A DNA stretch of 64,000 nucleotides, taken from NCBI RefSeq assembly GCF_015277775.1, contig NZ_CP063849.1:3720001-3784000 (forward strand), in the 5' to 3' direction. Positions 8,971 through 17,453 of the stretch are shown here, in pieces. Under the pieces are notes generated by a model. That model had not been told where the DNA came from. It made no database searches and worked only from the letters and a program-made list of their open reading frames with translations. Within the stretch, counting starts at the first letter, position 1; the number at the start of each line of letters is the position of its first letter. This DNA comes from Paludibaculum fermentans (GTDB lineage: Bacteria; Acidobacteriota; Terriglobia; Bryobacterales; Bryobacteraceae). Made by a program: the position numbers and the translations under genes.

Positions 8971-10832
8971 AAGGCCCTCTCTTGCTGTTTGACGTGGTCA
9001 GCGCGATTGAACTCGTAGAACGCCAGCCGCCGCATCGAGTCGCCCGCACCCCACAAATACCCGGCCATCTGACCGATCCCGTCCAGGATCAGCCCGAAGG
9101 TCAGCATCGGCAGCATCTTCCAGAACAAGCCGCGGCTCCGGCCTGGCTTGTACATCTCACGAGCGCATCGCCACAACCGCACGGCCGGAATCAGGGGCGA
9201 AGCTGCGGCATAGAACCACTTCCGCTTCCAGCTCCACGACATCGCGCGCGAACCGCCGAACAGGCGTCCGCAAAGCAACTGCACCGGAATCCACACGCTC
9301 AACTTCGAGTAGTTGATGTGCCGCGCGCGCGCCGCCGGCTCCACTCTCAGCGGGATCCCATTGGCGCTGAGTTCGTAATGCAGCACCGTCTCCGCCTCCA
9401 GCAGCGCCTCCATCCGTCCGCCCAGTTCCAGCAGGATGTCGCGCTTGTAGCAACTGTTGTGCCCCGGCAGAAAGTCGGGCGAACACGGCGCCATTGGCTC
9501 CATCCAGGGCCCGTAGCCGATCAGGAAATCGCACCAGCTCACGAGCGTATCGGGATTGCCGTTCCGCATCACCGGTCCGACCACTGCATACGGACCTTCG
9601 TGCGCCGCCACCAGGGCCGCCGCCCAGTCGGGCTCGGGGAAGCAATGATCCTCGGTGAACACCACCAGCCGGCCGCGCGCTGCCCGCACCCCTGCCGCAT
9701 TGGCGTGCGCGATCGAGCGGACTTCGCCCAGTCCGATCCGCTGCACCGACGCGAAGGCCTCCGTCTCGCCGGCGGGCCCACGCAAAGCGGCCTCACTCGG
9801 CCCCACCAGGATCAGCTCGAGCTTGCTCGCCATGGTTTGCCGGCGCAGGTAGGAGAGCGTCGTCCGAATGGCTTCATAGTCCCGCGTCGTCGAGCACACC
9901 AGCGAGAGTGGATATTCCACAGGCCGCGCGTCCCAGCGCGGAGCCAGCGGCAGTTCCATGGCCGCGTCCAGCATCGAGTCCAACGCCGCCACGCCTTCGG
10001 CTAACGTCGCCCCGGTCCAAGGCTGGCCTGCGAGTGCCGTCTCGAAGGCCTGCCACTGCCCAGTGTAGGATTCCTTCATGCGTCTATATGGAAAGACGCG
10101 CGCCGAGCCCGTTTTGCCGATCACCTCAATGTCAAATCTGTCGGTGGAAGCGAGGGAAAGGACGGCGGAAACCACGGCGCCGCGCGACGACCGTCCGTGG
10201 ATAGCCACCGTCTGATCGTCGATCCATTCAGAGCGCCCCGTGGCCTGGATGCCCTCAATCTCCGAACCCAACAGCCACTGCCACAGATCCGCCACATGGA
10301 TCCCGAGGTCGAGCATCGCGCCCCCGCCCTGCTCGCGCCTCCGCAACCACGCCCGCGGACTGAGAGCCGAGCCCGAGGTCCAAACCACATTCACCGCTTC
10401 GATGTCGCCGAATTCGCCGCTGGCCAACCGGCGCTTCAGTTGGATCAGTTCGGGATGATGGCGCTGATTCAATGCCGGCACGCACAACAGCTTCGACGCG
10501 GCGGCCCAATCCAGAATCCGGTGCGCCTCTTCGCGTGTGGCCGCGGGGGGCTTCTCCAGCAGGACCGCGCGCCCTGCGCGCAAGGCCCACTCAACGGCGT
10601 TGGCATGCGCTACCGGCGGCGACGCGATGATGACCGCATCGCAATCCACTTCGCCCAGCATTCGTTCAATCTCGGTGAATTTCCGGGAACAGGCGATCGC
10701 GGCCAGGTTTCGCTCATTCGGATCCGCCGCGGCCACCAACCGGATGCCGCCTGCCCGCCGCAACGCAGGCAAATGCAGATTCTGGGCAGCCCAGCCACAG
10801 CCCACCAGCGCGACACGCGTTTCCTTCAACAC
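8952..10832 (-). CDS. Fusion: Gfo/Idh/MocA oxidoreductase plus family 2 glycosyltransferase
   Basis: The 626-aa product joins two domains. Residues ~1-300 form a Gfo/Idh/MocA NAD(P)-dependent sugar oxidoreductase (VALVGCGWAAQNLHLPAL Rossmann loop; VLLEKPPA with the EKP motif; GGGAMLDLGIHVADLWQWLLG with catalytic D and H). Residues ~305-626 form a GT2-type transferase (SLVCSTTRDYEAIRTTLSYL, LVVFTEDHCFPEPDW, LPGHNSCYKRDILLELGG) ending in hydrophobic stretches that may anchor it. The start is GTG 10832. The GT half shows EDH where DxD is common. It overlaps the downstream GT2 gene by 19 nt. The inferred role is to make and transfer an oxidised or deoxy sugar onto a surface glycan; the substrate is unknown. 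Confidence 0.88.
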   Translation of the reverse strand: MLKETRVALVGCGWAAQNLHLPALRRAGGIRLVAAADPNERNLAAIACSRKFTEIERMLGEVDCDAVIIASPPVAHANAVEWALRAGRAVLLEKPPAATREEAHRILDWAAASKLLCVPALNQRHHPELIQLKRRLASGEFGDIEAVNVVWTSGSALSPRAWLRRREQGGGAMLDLGIHVADLWQWLLGSEIEGIQATGRSEWIDDQTVAIHGRSSRGAVVSAVLSLASTDRFDIEVIGKTGSARVFPYRRMKESYTGQWQAFETALAGQPWTGATLAEGVAALDSMLDAAMELPLAPRWDARPVEYPLSLVCSTTRDYEAIRTTLSYLRRQTMASKLELILVGPSEAALRGPAGETEAFASVQRIGLGEVRSIAHANAAGVRAARGRLVVFTEDHCFPEPDWAAALVAAHEGPYAVVGPVMRNGNPDTLVSWCDFLIGYGPWMEPMAPCSPDFLPGHNSCYKRDILLELGGRMEALLEAETVLHYELSANGIPLRVEPAARARHINYSKLSVWIPVQLLCGRLFGGSRAMSWSWKRKWFYAAASPLIPAVRLWRCAREMYKPGRSRGLFWKMLPMLTFGLILDGIGQMAGYLWGAGDSMRRLAFYEFNRADHVKQQERALWTSAS

Positions 10833-10952
10833 GCCACCATTCTCGCATTCGGCGGCAGCAAGGCAGCAGCTTGAAGACAGTTCCGGCCCGGTGGCGCTTG
10901 CAACGGAACCGCCATCGGGCCGGAGTATTTCCCTCAGGAATTCGACTCGAAC

Positions 10953-12272
10953 CTAGACCACTAACTTCCAGGGTGCGCGATACTTCTCCACCAACGCCGG
11001 CTTCACCGCATCCTGTTTCACCGTCCACTCCTTTTCATCCCAATCGAGCCACGTCTTGTGGCGCATCGAGAGATTGGCCAGGATGCAGGTAGCGGAGGAG
11101 CGGACACAAGTCTCGATGTCGCTGGTAGGCCGTTTCCGCGACTTGATGCACTCCATGAAGTTGCGCCAGTGCGGTACATTCATCTGGCTCATCTCTTTGT
11201 CTTTTTCCCAGGTCTGCGGCTCCATCTTTGACGGGTTGTTCGGAATCAGCCAGCAGCCCGAACGGTTCACCATCAGGCTCGCCTCGGTCCCATGAATCGT
11301 TGTCGCCGCGCCCTGCGTCGTCCCGAACATCGGCAGCGGGTTGCAGGTCCGGCTCTCGTACGAGCTCAGGAATTTGGGATAGCGGAAAGTAGCCAGCATT
11401 GTGTCCGGCGTCTGGACATTGTCCTTCACATAGAACTTCTCGCCCATGGCCGATACAGACAAAGGCATCACTTCGTCAAAACACTGGTGCAGCGGATCGA
11501 TCAGGTGCACACCCCAATCCGTCATCGCGCCGCCGGCATAGTCCCAGAAGTAGCGGAAGGTCGGGAAGGTGGTGGTCTTCACACCCCAGCGATTGGGATT
11601 GAACGGCACCTTGGGCGCCGGTCCGAGCCACATATCCCAATTCAGGTCGGCCGGCGGCGTGGTGTCACCCGGATCCCCGAATCCGGCTTCCTTTGTAAGC
11701 CCCGTCTGGAATGCGTGGCAGAACGTGATCTCGCCGAGAATGCCGCTCTTCACCAGTTCGGCCGCCTTCTTGAAGTAGCCGCCCGAGCGTTGCATCGTAC
11801 CCGCCTGCACCACACGGTCGTACTTTCGCGCGGCCTGCACCATCTTCTTGCCTTCGTTGATGTAAGTGCAGGCGGGCTTCTCGACGTATACGTCCTTGCC
11901 GGCTTTGCAGCCTTCCACTGTCATGTAGGCGTGCCAATGGTCGGGCGTCGAGACGCAGATCGCGTCGATCGATTTATCGGCGATAATATCCCGGAAATCG
12001 GTCACGGCCTTCACCTGCACGCCTTTCTTGGCGGCGGCGGAAACGGCCCGCTCCAGGTGCGGACCATAGATGTCGCACACTGCGACGGGCTGTGCTTCCG
12101 GAACCTGCATCGCGTAGGAGAGGTTGCCCGAGCCCATGGCCCCGAGGCCGATAAATCCCACCGCAATGCGGTCGTTGGCGCCCCGGACCCGGCCGGTGAA
12201 CAGCGAGGTAGTGAATGCGGCGCTGGCGCCGGTGAGAATGCTTCTACGAGGAATGGATGGTGTGTCTGGCAT
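10953..12272 (-). CDS. Tat-exported Gfo/Idh/MocA family oxidoreductase
   Basis: About 439 aa. ATG 12272 is preferred over TTG 12278 because GGGAG stands 6 nt upstream. The leader IPRRSILTGASAAFTTSLF is a twin-arginine signal, consistent with export of a folded NAD(P)-bound enzyme. IAVGFIGLGAMGSGN is the Rossmann motif, DVYVEKPACTYINEGKKM holds EKP, and AMTDWGVHLIDPLHQCF holds the catalytic Asp/His. This secreted subgroup is abundant in Acidobacteriota and Planctomycetota; some relatives act as glycosidases or sugar oxidoreductases. The substrate is unknown. Confidence 0.9.
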   Translation of the reverse strand: MPDTPSIPRRSILTGASAAFTTSLFTGRVRGANDRIAVGFIGLGAMGSGNLSYAMQVPEAQPVAVCDIYGPHLERAVSAAAKKGVQVKAVTDFRDIIADKSIDAICVSTPDHWHAYMTVEGCKAGKDVYVEKPACTYINEGKKMVQAARKYDRVVQAGTMQRSGGYFKKAAELVKSGILGEITFCHAFQTGLTKEAGFGDPGDTTPPADLNWDMWLGPAPKVPFNPNRWGVKTTTFPTFRYFWDYAGGAMTDWGVHLIDPLHQCFDEVMPLSVSAMGEKFYVKDNVQTPDTMLATFRYPKFLSSYESRTCNPLPMFGTTQGAATTIHGTEASLMVNRSGCWLIPNNPSKMEPQTWEKDKEMSQMNVPHWRNFMECIKSRKRPTSDIETCVRSSATCILANLSMRHKTWLDWDEKEWTVKQDAVKPALVEKYRAPWKLVV

Positions 12273-12356
12273 GGGCAACTCCCGAATGAATGAATCGATC
12301 CCGCCCTATGATCATACGGCGATCCGCGGCGGCCGGAGTGGGCCCCATTCAAGCCG

Positions 12357-13703
12357 CTACCGGTTGAACAGGTTGGTATCCAGGAAATCGTTGCGAAACT
12401 TCCCCGCCGGGTCATACTTCGCCGCCAGCGCAAGAAACTGCGGCAGCTTCTCATACCGCGAACGCAGCTGCGCCGGCGCGATGGTGAACAGCTTGCCCCA
12501 GTGCGGCCGGTACTGAAAGGCCGAGAGCTCCTTCTCGATCACCGGCAGAACGCTCCGCACCGCCGGCCAGTCCGGCTTCCAGGTGAAATGGATCGCCACG
12601 CTGGGCTGTTTGTAGCTGGCGCTCATCCACAAATCGTCCGCGGCAATCGTGCGGATCTCCGAGATCAGCAGATGCGGCGTAATCTGGTCGCGCAGCCGTT
12701 CGACGGCCAGGATGGCATCGACCGCATTCTTTCGAGGCACGAAGAACTCCGACTGCAACTCCTTCCCGGCGCTGGGTGTGAAGCCCATGCGGAAGTGCGG
12801 CAGCCGCTCGTACCAGGGACCCGCCACACCCAGCTGTTCCGTACAATTCACCGCCGAGAGCTCGGCAATGGGGTGCAGGTTCTTTGTGGCGCGCTTCGCG
12901 CCAAACAACTCGGCGGGCGCAGCGAAAGGCGGCCCGTCGCCCACCTTGCTCTTGATCCAGACCTCGTTGATCCGCTGCTTCTGCCAGTCGGTGAACAGGC
13001 TCACGCTGTACCCGCTGGCCTGGATCGCATCGAAGTGGTCCCTCATCTGCGACAGCGGCAGATTCTCGTAGACCCACTGCCGTACAGAAAACTTGGGCTG
13101 GATGTCGAGCGTGATCCGCGTGATCACCCCCAAAGCCCCGAGCCCCACCACCGCACCCCGGAACGTGTCGCCATCGGCCTTCCGCGAGAGCGTCACCACG
13201 TCGCCCGCCGCCGTAACCAACTCCAACGCCGCGACCGCCGTAGCCAGATTCCCGTTCTTCTCCCCTGACCCGTGCGTGCCCGTACTGCACGCCCCCGCAA
13301 TCGAGATATGCGGCAGCGATGCCAGGTTGTGCAGCGCAAAGCCCTTGCTGTCGAGATACGGACCCAGTTGCCCGTACGTGATGCCCGCGTCGACAGTCAC
13401 GGTGTGGGCCGCGGCATCGATCGCGACCACCTCGTGCATCGGCTTCAGCGACAGCAGGTTGAACTTGCTGTCGGCGATGGAGTTGAAGCAGTGCCTGGTG
13501 CCGAGTACCTTCACCTTCTTCTGCGCTCGCAGGCAGGTCTTGATCTGATCGACGGAGAAAGCTTCCTGCAGCCGGTCCGTGCTGTAAGTGAGATTTCCGG
13601 CCCAATTGGCCAGCTTCTCGTGAGCCATCCAGGCGGACATGGGTGTGGTAACCGGAGCGGCCCCCGCGGCCGAGAGCAGTTTGAGGAAAGTTCTCTTATC
13701 CAC
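12357..13703 (-). CDS. FAD-linked alditol/xylitol oxidase-like enzyme, exported
   Basis: A 448-aa VAO-type flavoprotein. The N-terminus MDKRTFLKLLSAAGAAP is Tat-like. KVLGTRHCFNSIADSKFNLLSL, HTVTVDAGITYGQLGPYL and HISIAGACSTGTHGSGEKN form the FAD-binding domain and resemble Streptomyces alditol oxidase. The C-terminal substrate domain has SAFQYRPHWGKLF and YDPAGKFRNDFL, as in the D-arabinono-lactone/alditol oxidase family. Relatives oxidise polyols with O2 and release H2O2. The residue usually carrying 8-alpha-histidyl FAD would be the His of TRHCFN. It lies close upstream of the exported oxidoreductase, so the two may process related sugars. Confidence 0.85.
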   Translation of the reverse strand: MDKRTFLKLLSAAGAAPVTTPMSAWMAHEKLANWAGNLTYSTDRLQEAFSVDQIKTCLRAQKKVKVLGTRHCFNSIADSKFNLLSLKPMHEVVAIDAAAHTVTVDAGITYGQLGPYLDSKGFALHNLASLPHISIAGACSTGTHGSGEKNGNLATAVAALELVTAAGDVVTLSRKADGDTFRGAVVGLGALGVITRITLDIQPKFSVRQWVYENLPLSQMRDHFDAIQASGYSVSLFTDWQKQRINEVWIKSKVGDGPPFAAPAELFGAKRATKNLHPIAELSAVNCTEQLGVAGPWYERLPHFRMGFTPSAGKELQSEFFVPRKNAVDAILAVERLRDQITPHLLISEIRTIAADDLWMSASYKQPSVAIHFTWKPDWPAVRSVLPVIEKELSAFQYRPHWGKLFTIAPAQLRSRYEKLPQFLALAAKYDPAGKFRNDFLDTNLFNR

Positions 13704-13792
13704 GGTCGCTCAGGATATCAGATAAAACTGGTATGGATTCAAGCGAAGGCAGACGAAGGGGAAAATCAGCTGCGCGTTCAGGACAGTCGCGC

Positions 13793-14437
13793 TCAGTTGC
13801 CCTGAGGTCCGGCAACCGTGACTTCCTTCCGCGACACCTTCCCAGCTTTATCGCGCATCTCCATAACTACAACCGTCCCGTTCGCCGCCTGAGTGCAGCG
13901 GCAAGTCACCGGACTAAGATTGGCCAGCGAGTCGCTGACGATCTCGTCTTTGACGCGGTCATCCGTCTCACGCAGTAGCATCAGCCGGGTCACTGGCAGC
14001 GAATCCTCGTCTTTCGGATAGGTCCGGCAGATCAGATTTCGGCTGACCCGTTGCTCCCACTCGGGCACAACGGGATCACTGATGGGAGTCAGCGCAGTCC
14101 AAATGAACAGGCAGGCCAACCCCAGCCCCAACACCATAGGCATGTGAATCAGCATCATCAATGCTGATCTCACGCGGAAGGATAGGATCCAACCGAAGGT
14201 GAGCAGACACACGGGCACTGCAAAGAGGACCACCTGGTCGTGGCCGATAACCATGCCTGCGCAGGCCACAGCCAGATAGAGGCCTACCAGCAACACGATG
14301 GCGGCCGCGCCGGCCGGACCGGGCTTCGATCTGACAGAACCAAGCCGCCACGCGAGCACAATGGTCCCGGCAATTACAGCAAAAAGCCCGGCTCGAACAA
14401 ACCAGAAAATCGCCTGCGCCACCCAAGGTTTCAACAT
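13793..14437 (-). CDS. Hypothetical membrane protein
   Basis: About 214 aa starting MLKPWVAQAIFW; a TTG start 24 nt upstream is possible. Four hydrophobic helices occupy the first ~130 residues, followed by a soluble tail with VSRNLICRTYPKDEDSLPVTRL and CRCTQ, whose paired cysteines suggest an extracytoplasmic location. I recognise no family. It sits head-to-tail between the alditol oxidase-like gene and the hydrolase gene but with clear gaps, so co-transcription is uncertain. Confidence 0.65.
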   Translation of the reverse strand: MLKPWVAQAIFWFVRAGLFAVIAGTIVLAWRLGSVRSKPGPAGAAAIVLLVGLYLAVACAGMVIGHDQVVLFAVPVCLLTFGWILSFRVRSALMMLIHMPMVLGLGLACLFIWTALTPISDPVVPEWEQRVSRNLICRTYPKDEDSLPVTRLMLLRETDDRVKDEIVSDSLANLSPVTCRCTQAANGTVVVMEMRDKAGKVSRKEVTVAGPQGN

Positions 14438-14537
14438 TTCTATCGAGTATAGCTGCGCCAATCTGATTCAGGCATTGCGCGGCATAAACCCTCCGCCGCC
14501 CGGACGGCCGACCGCATTTCTCGGGAGAATCCGCCGC

Positions 14538-15851
14538 TCAGCACAGCATCCGCACCACCGCCGTCACATTCGGCGGCGTCGGCACCGCCACCGCGCCCAC
14601 CCCGGGCCCGCACACCGTCCACACCGCTGGCGACCCCATGCCGCCCTTGCGCTCCACCAGGTACACGCTCGACAGCAGCTCGAACGAATCTGGATCGGTC
14701 TGGTACAACTGCTGCAGCTTCTGCGCCCACCGGTCCGTGGCCAGGAAACTGGTCGTCGCCTTCCCCAACGGATTCGGCACCGTATTCGTGAAGAAGTAGT
14801 TGTAGATCTCCGGGTAGGCCATCTGGAAGCACTCCCGGTGATGCTCGTTCACAAAGAACTTCGAATCCGCGGCGACGTATCCCTGGACATTCGCCTTGAC
14901 TGACCTGTCCATCAGCCCGCCCATTAGGGAGTTCTTGAAACCCTTCCCGAGCTTCGCGTACTCCGACCGCTTCAGCATCATCGCCGCGTAATTCCGGCAG
15001 CAGTCGATCTGGGAAAAAACCGGCTCGTGGATCTTGAACTGCGATCCGCACACGGTCAGGAATCTGTACGCCAGGTGGCGCACCACCCGGGTCACCTCCG
15101 GCAGTTTGGAACTCTTCATCAGCACAGGCGTATTGTGCACACCCGGAAACGGCAGCATCGCCAGGTTGGTGATCATGCAGTTCTGGATCACCAACCGGCT
15201 GAGGTCCTGCGGCTTGAAGTCCCCGCGCATGTCATCCAGCGCCAGGATACCGACGTAGTTCTTCACGTTATCCGGCACATAGTACGTATCCTGCAGCCGC
15301 GCCCCGGCATCCAGGCCGGCCACCGGATCGACAGCGAAGATATTGATGTCGAACCCGGGCCCCAGGAATTCCTTAATCCAGTTGGCCATGCGCAAACACG
15401 TCACCGCGCCCCGGCTCCAGCCAATCATGTTGATGGTGCCCTGCAGGTTCGGAAACACATCGCCAAGCACGGCAATGGCGTGCCGGATGTTGTCGTCCCA
15501 ACCATGGCCGGTAATGGCCGCATTCGTCTTGCCCGTACTCGAAGTCAATGCCTGCAACGCCCCGTGCCCGGTCGGCGAAAAGGTCCCCTGGCCCTTGGAC
15601 ACATCCGACAGAGTCTGCATCGGAGTCTTCGACCAGGACGGCGATTTCCCCTTGGCTGTTTTGTCTTTGGTGAATGGATCGAACGTGCCCGGCATGGGAT
15701 TGGCGGTGGTGCCTTTGGATCCGACGCCGTCCGTGATCAGAAAGTCCCGGTACTCCACGCCGTTCAGCATGGCTCCGAAGTCAGCGACCAGTTCGCCCCG
15801 TTTCGAGCGGTCAAAATTGGTGCCGCAATTCAGGATCGTGAAAACACTCAT
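14538..15851 (-). CDS. DUF2235/Tle-like alpha/beta-hydrolase
   Basis: 437 aa starting MSVFTILNCGTNFDRSKRG, preceded by a purine-rich GGGAGGGGG. The opening resembles the F-D-G-T-x-N strand of DUF2235 and T6SS phospholipase effectors. INMIGWSRGAVTCLRMANW carries the nucleophile elbow G-W-S-R-G; INIFAVDPVAGLDAG supplies the acid Asp, and HNTPVLMKSS, or a histidine near VNEHHRECFQM, may be the base. No signal peptide is seen. A lipase or phospholipase role is inferred from the family. No T6SS genes are in the window, so an effector role is unproven. Confidence 0.65.
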   Translation of the reverse strand: MSVFTILNCGTNFDRSKRGELVADFGAMLNGVEYRDFLITDGVGSKGTTANPMPGTFDPFTKDKTAKGKSPSWSKTPMQTLSDVSKGQGTFSPTGHGALQALTSSTGKTNAAITGHGWDDNIRHAIAVLGDVFPNLQGTINMIGWSRGAVTCLRMANWIKEFLGPGFDINIFAVDPVAGLDAGARLQDTYYVPDNVKNYVGILALDDMRGDFKPQDLSRLVIQNCMITNLAMLPFPGVHNTPVLMKSSKLPEVTRVVRHLAYRFLTVCGSQFKIHEPVFSQIDCCRNYAAMMLKRSEYAKLGKGFKNSLMGGLMDRSVKANVQGYVAADSKFFVNEHHRECFQMAYPEIYNYFFTNTVPNPLGKATTSFLATDRWAQKLQQLYQTDPDSFELLSSVYLVERKGGMGSPAVWTVCGPGVGAVAVPTPPNVTAVVRMLC

Positions 15852-15958
15852 GCCCAGCCCCCTCCCGGTTTGGGATTCCAGATCGCTCAAATATAGCAGG
15901 AGAGAACTGCGTTTTCATTCATCTCGCAGGCAAACGGCGCCTGCGGAATACCCGCCGC

Positions 15959-17137
15959 CTACCAGCCGATTCTAGGCTTGGCGAACGCGTTGTTCAACGC
16001 CAGCGAAATCGCGCCCTGCAGATACAGATCCTCCGGCGAGAGATTGGCTGGACGCACCCGGATCGCAATCTTCGAGGGCGCGAATTTGTTCTCGATCATC
16101 GGCCCGACCAGATCCCAGGCCGCCGTAATCTCACCGGTAATCACGATCAGTTCAGGATTCAGCGCGAGCACGATGTTCGAAATCCCGATCGATAGATACC
16201 GCGCCGTCTCCTCCAACGCCCTCATCGCGTCGCCCGACCCATTCCGGGCCTCGGCCAGTAGCGTAGCCATGCTGGTGGCCTCGAACGGCGCCGACCCCCG
16301 GTAGCGCTGCCACGCCGCCTGGTCGCATACGAACAACTCCCAGCACCCCTGGCGCCCGCAACGGCAATTGGGTCCATTCGGGTCGACGATCATGTGACCG
16401 AACTCCGCCGCGAACCGCCCATCGTATCCCCGATAGACCTCCCGGCCCAGAATCAGCCCTGCCCCGACGCCGATCGCGCCGATCTCCAGGAACACAAAAT
16501 TCTGCAGTCCCGCGATCTCCTCCGCGCTCAGCCACAGATCCGCCAGCGCTCCGAGATTGCAGTCGTTGTCGGCCGTGACCGGCACCCCCACCACGTCCTG
16601 AATCGCCGTCGCCAGCGGGAAGCCGGCATACTCCGGCAGCGCCGGCAGCCACAAAACCTCACCCGTCTCAGCATTGATGAGACCGGGAACGCTTACACCC
16701 ACGTGCTGGAAGAATCCGGACGCCCCATGAATCGACTTCGCCGCCAGCATCCGCACGAACTTCTGCGGCGTGGAAGGCGTGGGAAAGGTGATGACTTTCT
16801 GCGCATGCCCGCTCAATCCGGCGTACGCCAGCGATGTGGACCCGGCCCGGATACTGATTCCCAACACGCGGAATCCATCGTCGTTGAGGGACAGATGGAT
16901 CGGCACGCGGCCGCGCTTGCTGGGCTCGGCCTGCTTTTCCTTCACCATGCCCATGAGCACGAGTTCATCGACGATTTCGCTGATGTTGCTGCGGGAGATG
17001 CCCGTCTGCGCCGACAGATCGGCCCTCGAGATGGGCTGATGCAGCCGGATCAGGTTCAGAATGATGCGCCGGTTTACGTCACGCACCGTGGAAGGCGTGG
17101 CGGTCTGCACGAGCAATGCGGGGCTGGCGGGTTTCAC
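15959..17137 (-). CDS. ROK-family transcriptional repressor (NagC/XylR type)
   Basis: A 392-aa protein with an N-terminal winged helix (residues ~20-70, INLIR-like helix then SRADLSAQTGISRSNISEIVDEL) followed by a ROK sugar-kinase-like domain. The ROK zinc site is present: His248, then Cys258, Cys260 and Cys265 in NCRCGRQGCWE. The ADND around residue 190 is the sugar-contact Asp. It probably senses a sugar or amino sugar and represses catabolic genes. The upstream fucosidase gene on the same strand is a candidate target, and a palindrome just before its start codon suggests autoregulation. Confidence 0.9.
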   Translation of the reverse strand: MKPASPALLVQTATPSTVRDVNRRIILNLIRLHQPISRADLSAQTGISRSNISEIVDELVLMGMVKEKQAEPSKRGRVPIHLSLNDDGFRVLGISIRAGSTSLAYAGLSGHAQKVITFPTPSTPQKFVRMLAAKSIHGASGFFQHVGVSVPGLINAETGEVLWLPALPEYAGFPLATAIQDVVGVPVTADNDCNLGALADLWLSAEEIAGLQNFVFLEIGAIGVGAGLILGREVYRGYDGRFAAEFGHMIVDPNGPNCRCGRQGCWELFVCDQAAWQRYRGSAPFEATSMATLLAEARNGSGDAMRALEETARYLSIGISNIVLALNPELIVITGEITAAWDLVGPMIENKFAPSKIAIRVRPANLSPEDLYLQGAISLALNNAFAKPRIGW

Positions 17138-17155
17138 GCGGGATTCCTTAACTCA

Positions 17156-17172
17156 ACAATCAAATAGATTGT
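17156..17172. promoter_or_regulatory. Candidate operator upstream of the ROK repressor
   Basis: A perfect inverted repeat, ACAATC-AAATA-GATTGT, lies 19 bp before the ROK start codon within an AT-rich patch that is unusual for this GC-rich DNA. A self-regulatory operator is inferred; a promoter very probably overlaps it. Confidence 0.45.
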
Positions 17173-17453
17173 ACTGTCTAGAAACTATAAGCAATCGAGC
17201 GGAGGTTTTGTGCGCCGGGTCCGCACAGCCGCCGGCCGGACCTTCGTGCGCCACACTGCGCACAACGATCCTCCGGCTCCTGCGGGATGACGGCAATTCG
17301 GCGTCATGCGCCGTGGCAAGACTTATCAATTCCAACAATAGGACCCCGTTCGAACTAGTTACAGCTGTATCAGATTACTATCGCACGGCGCTACAGGGAG
17401 GACGTTCTTTCGATCCGCCAACCGCCGGCATTCAGCCGCCCGGATCACCGGTC
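17173..17453. other. Intergenic region between ROK and fucosidase genes
   Basis: About 280 bp with no convincing gene. The part nearest the ROK gene is AT-rich (TAGAAACTATAAG) and probably holds its promoter. The rest has ordinary GC content, and I see no strong hairpin. Confidence 0.5.
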
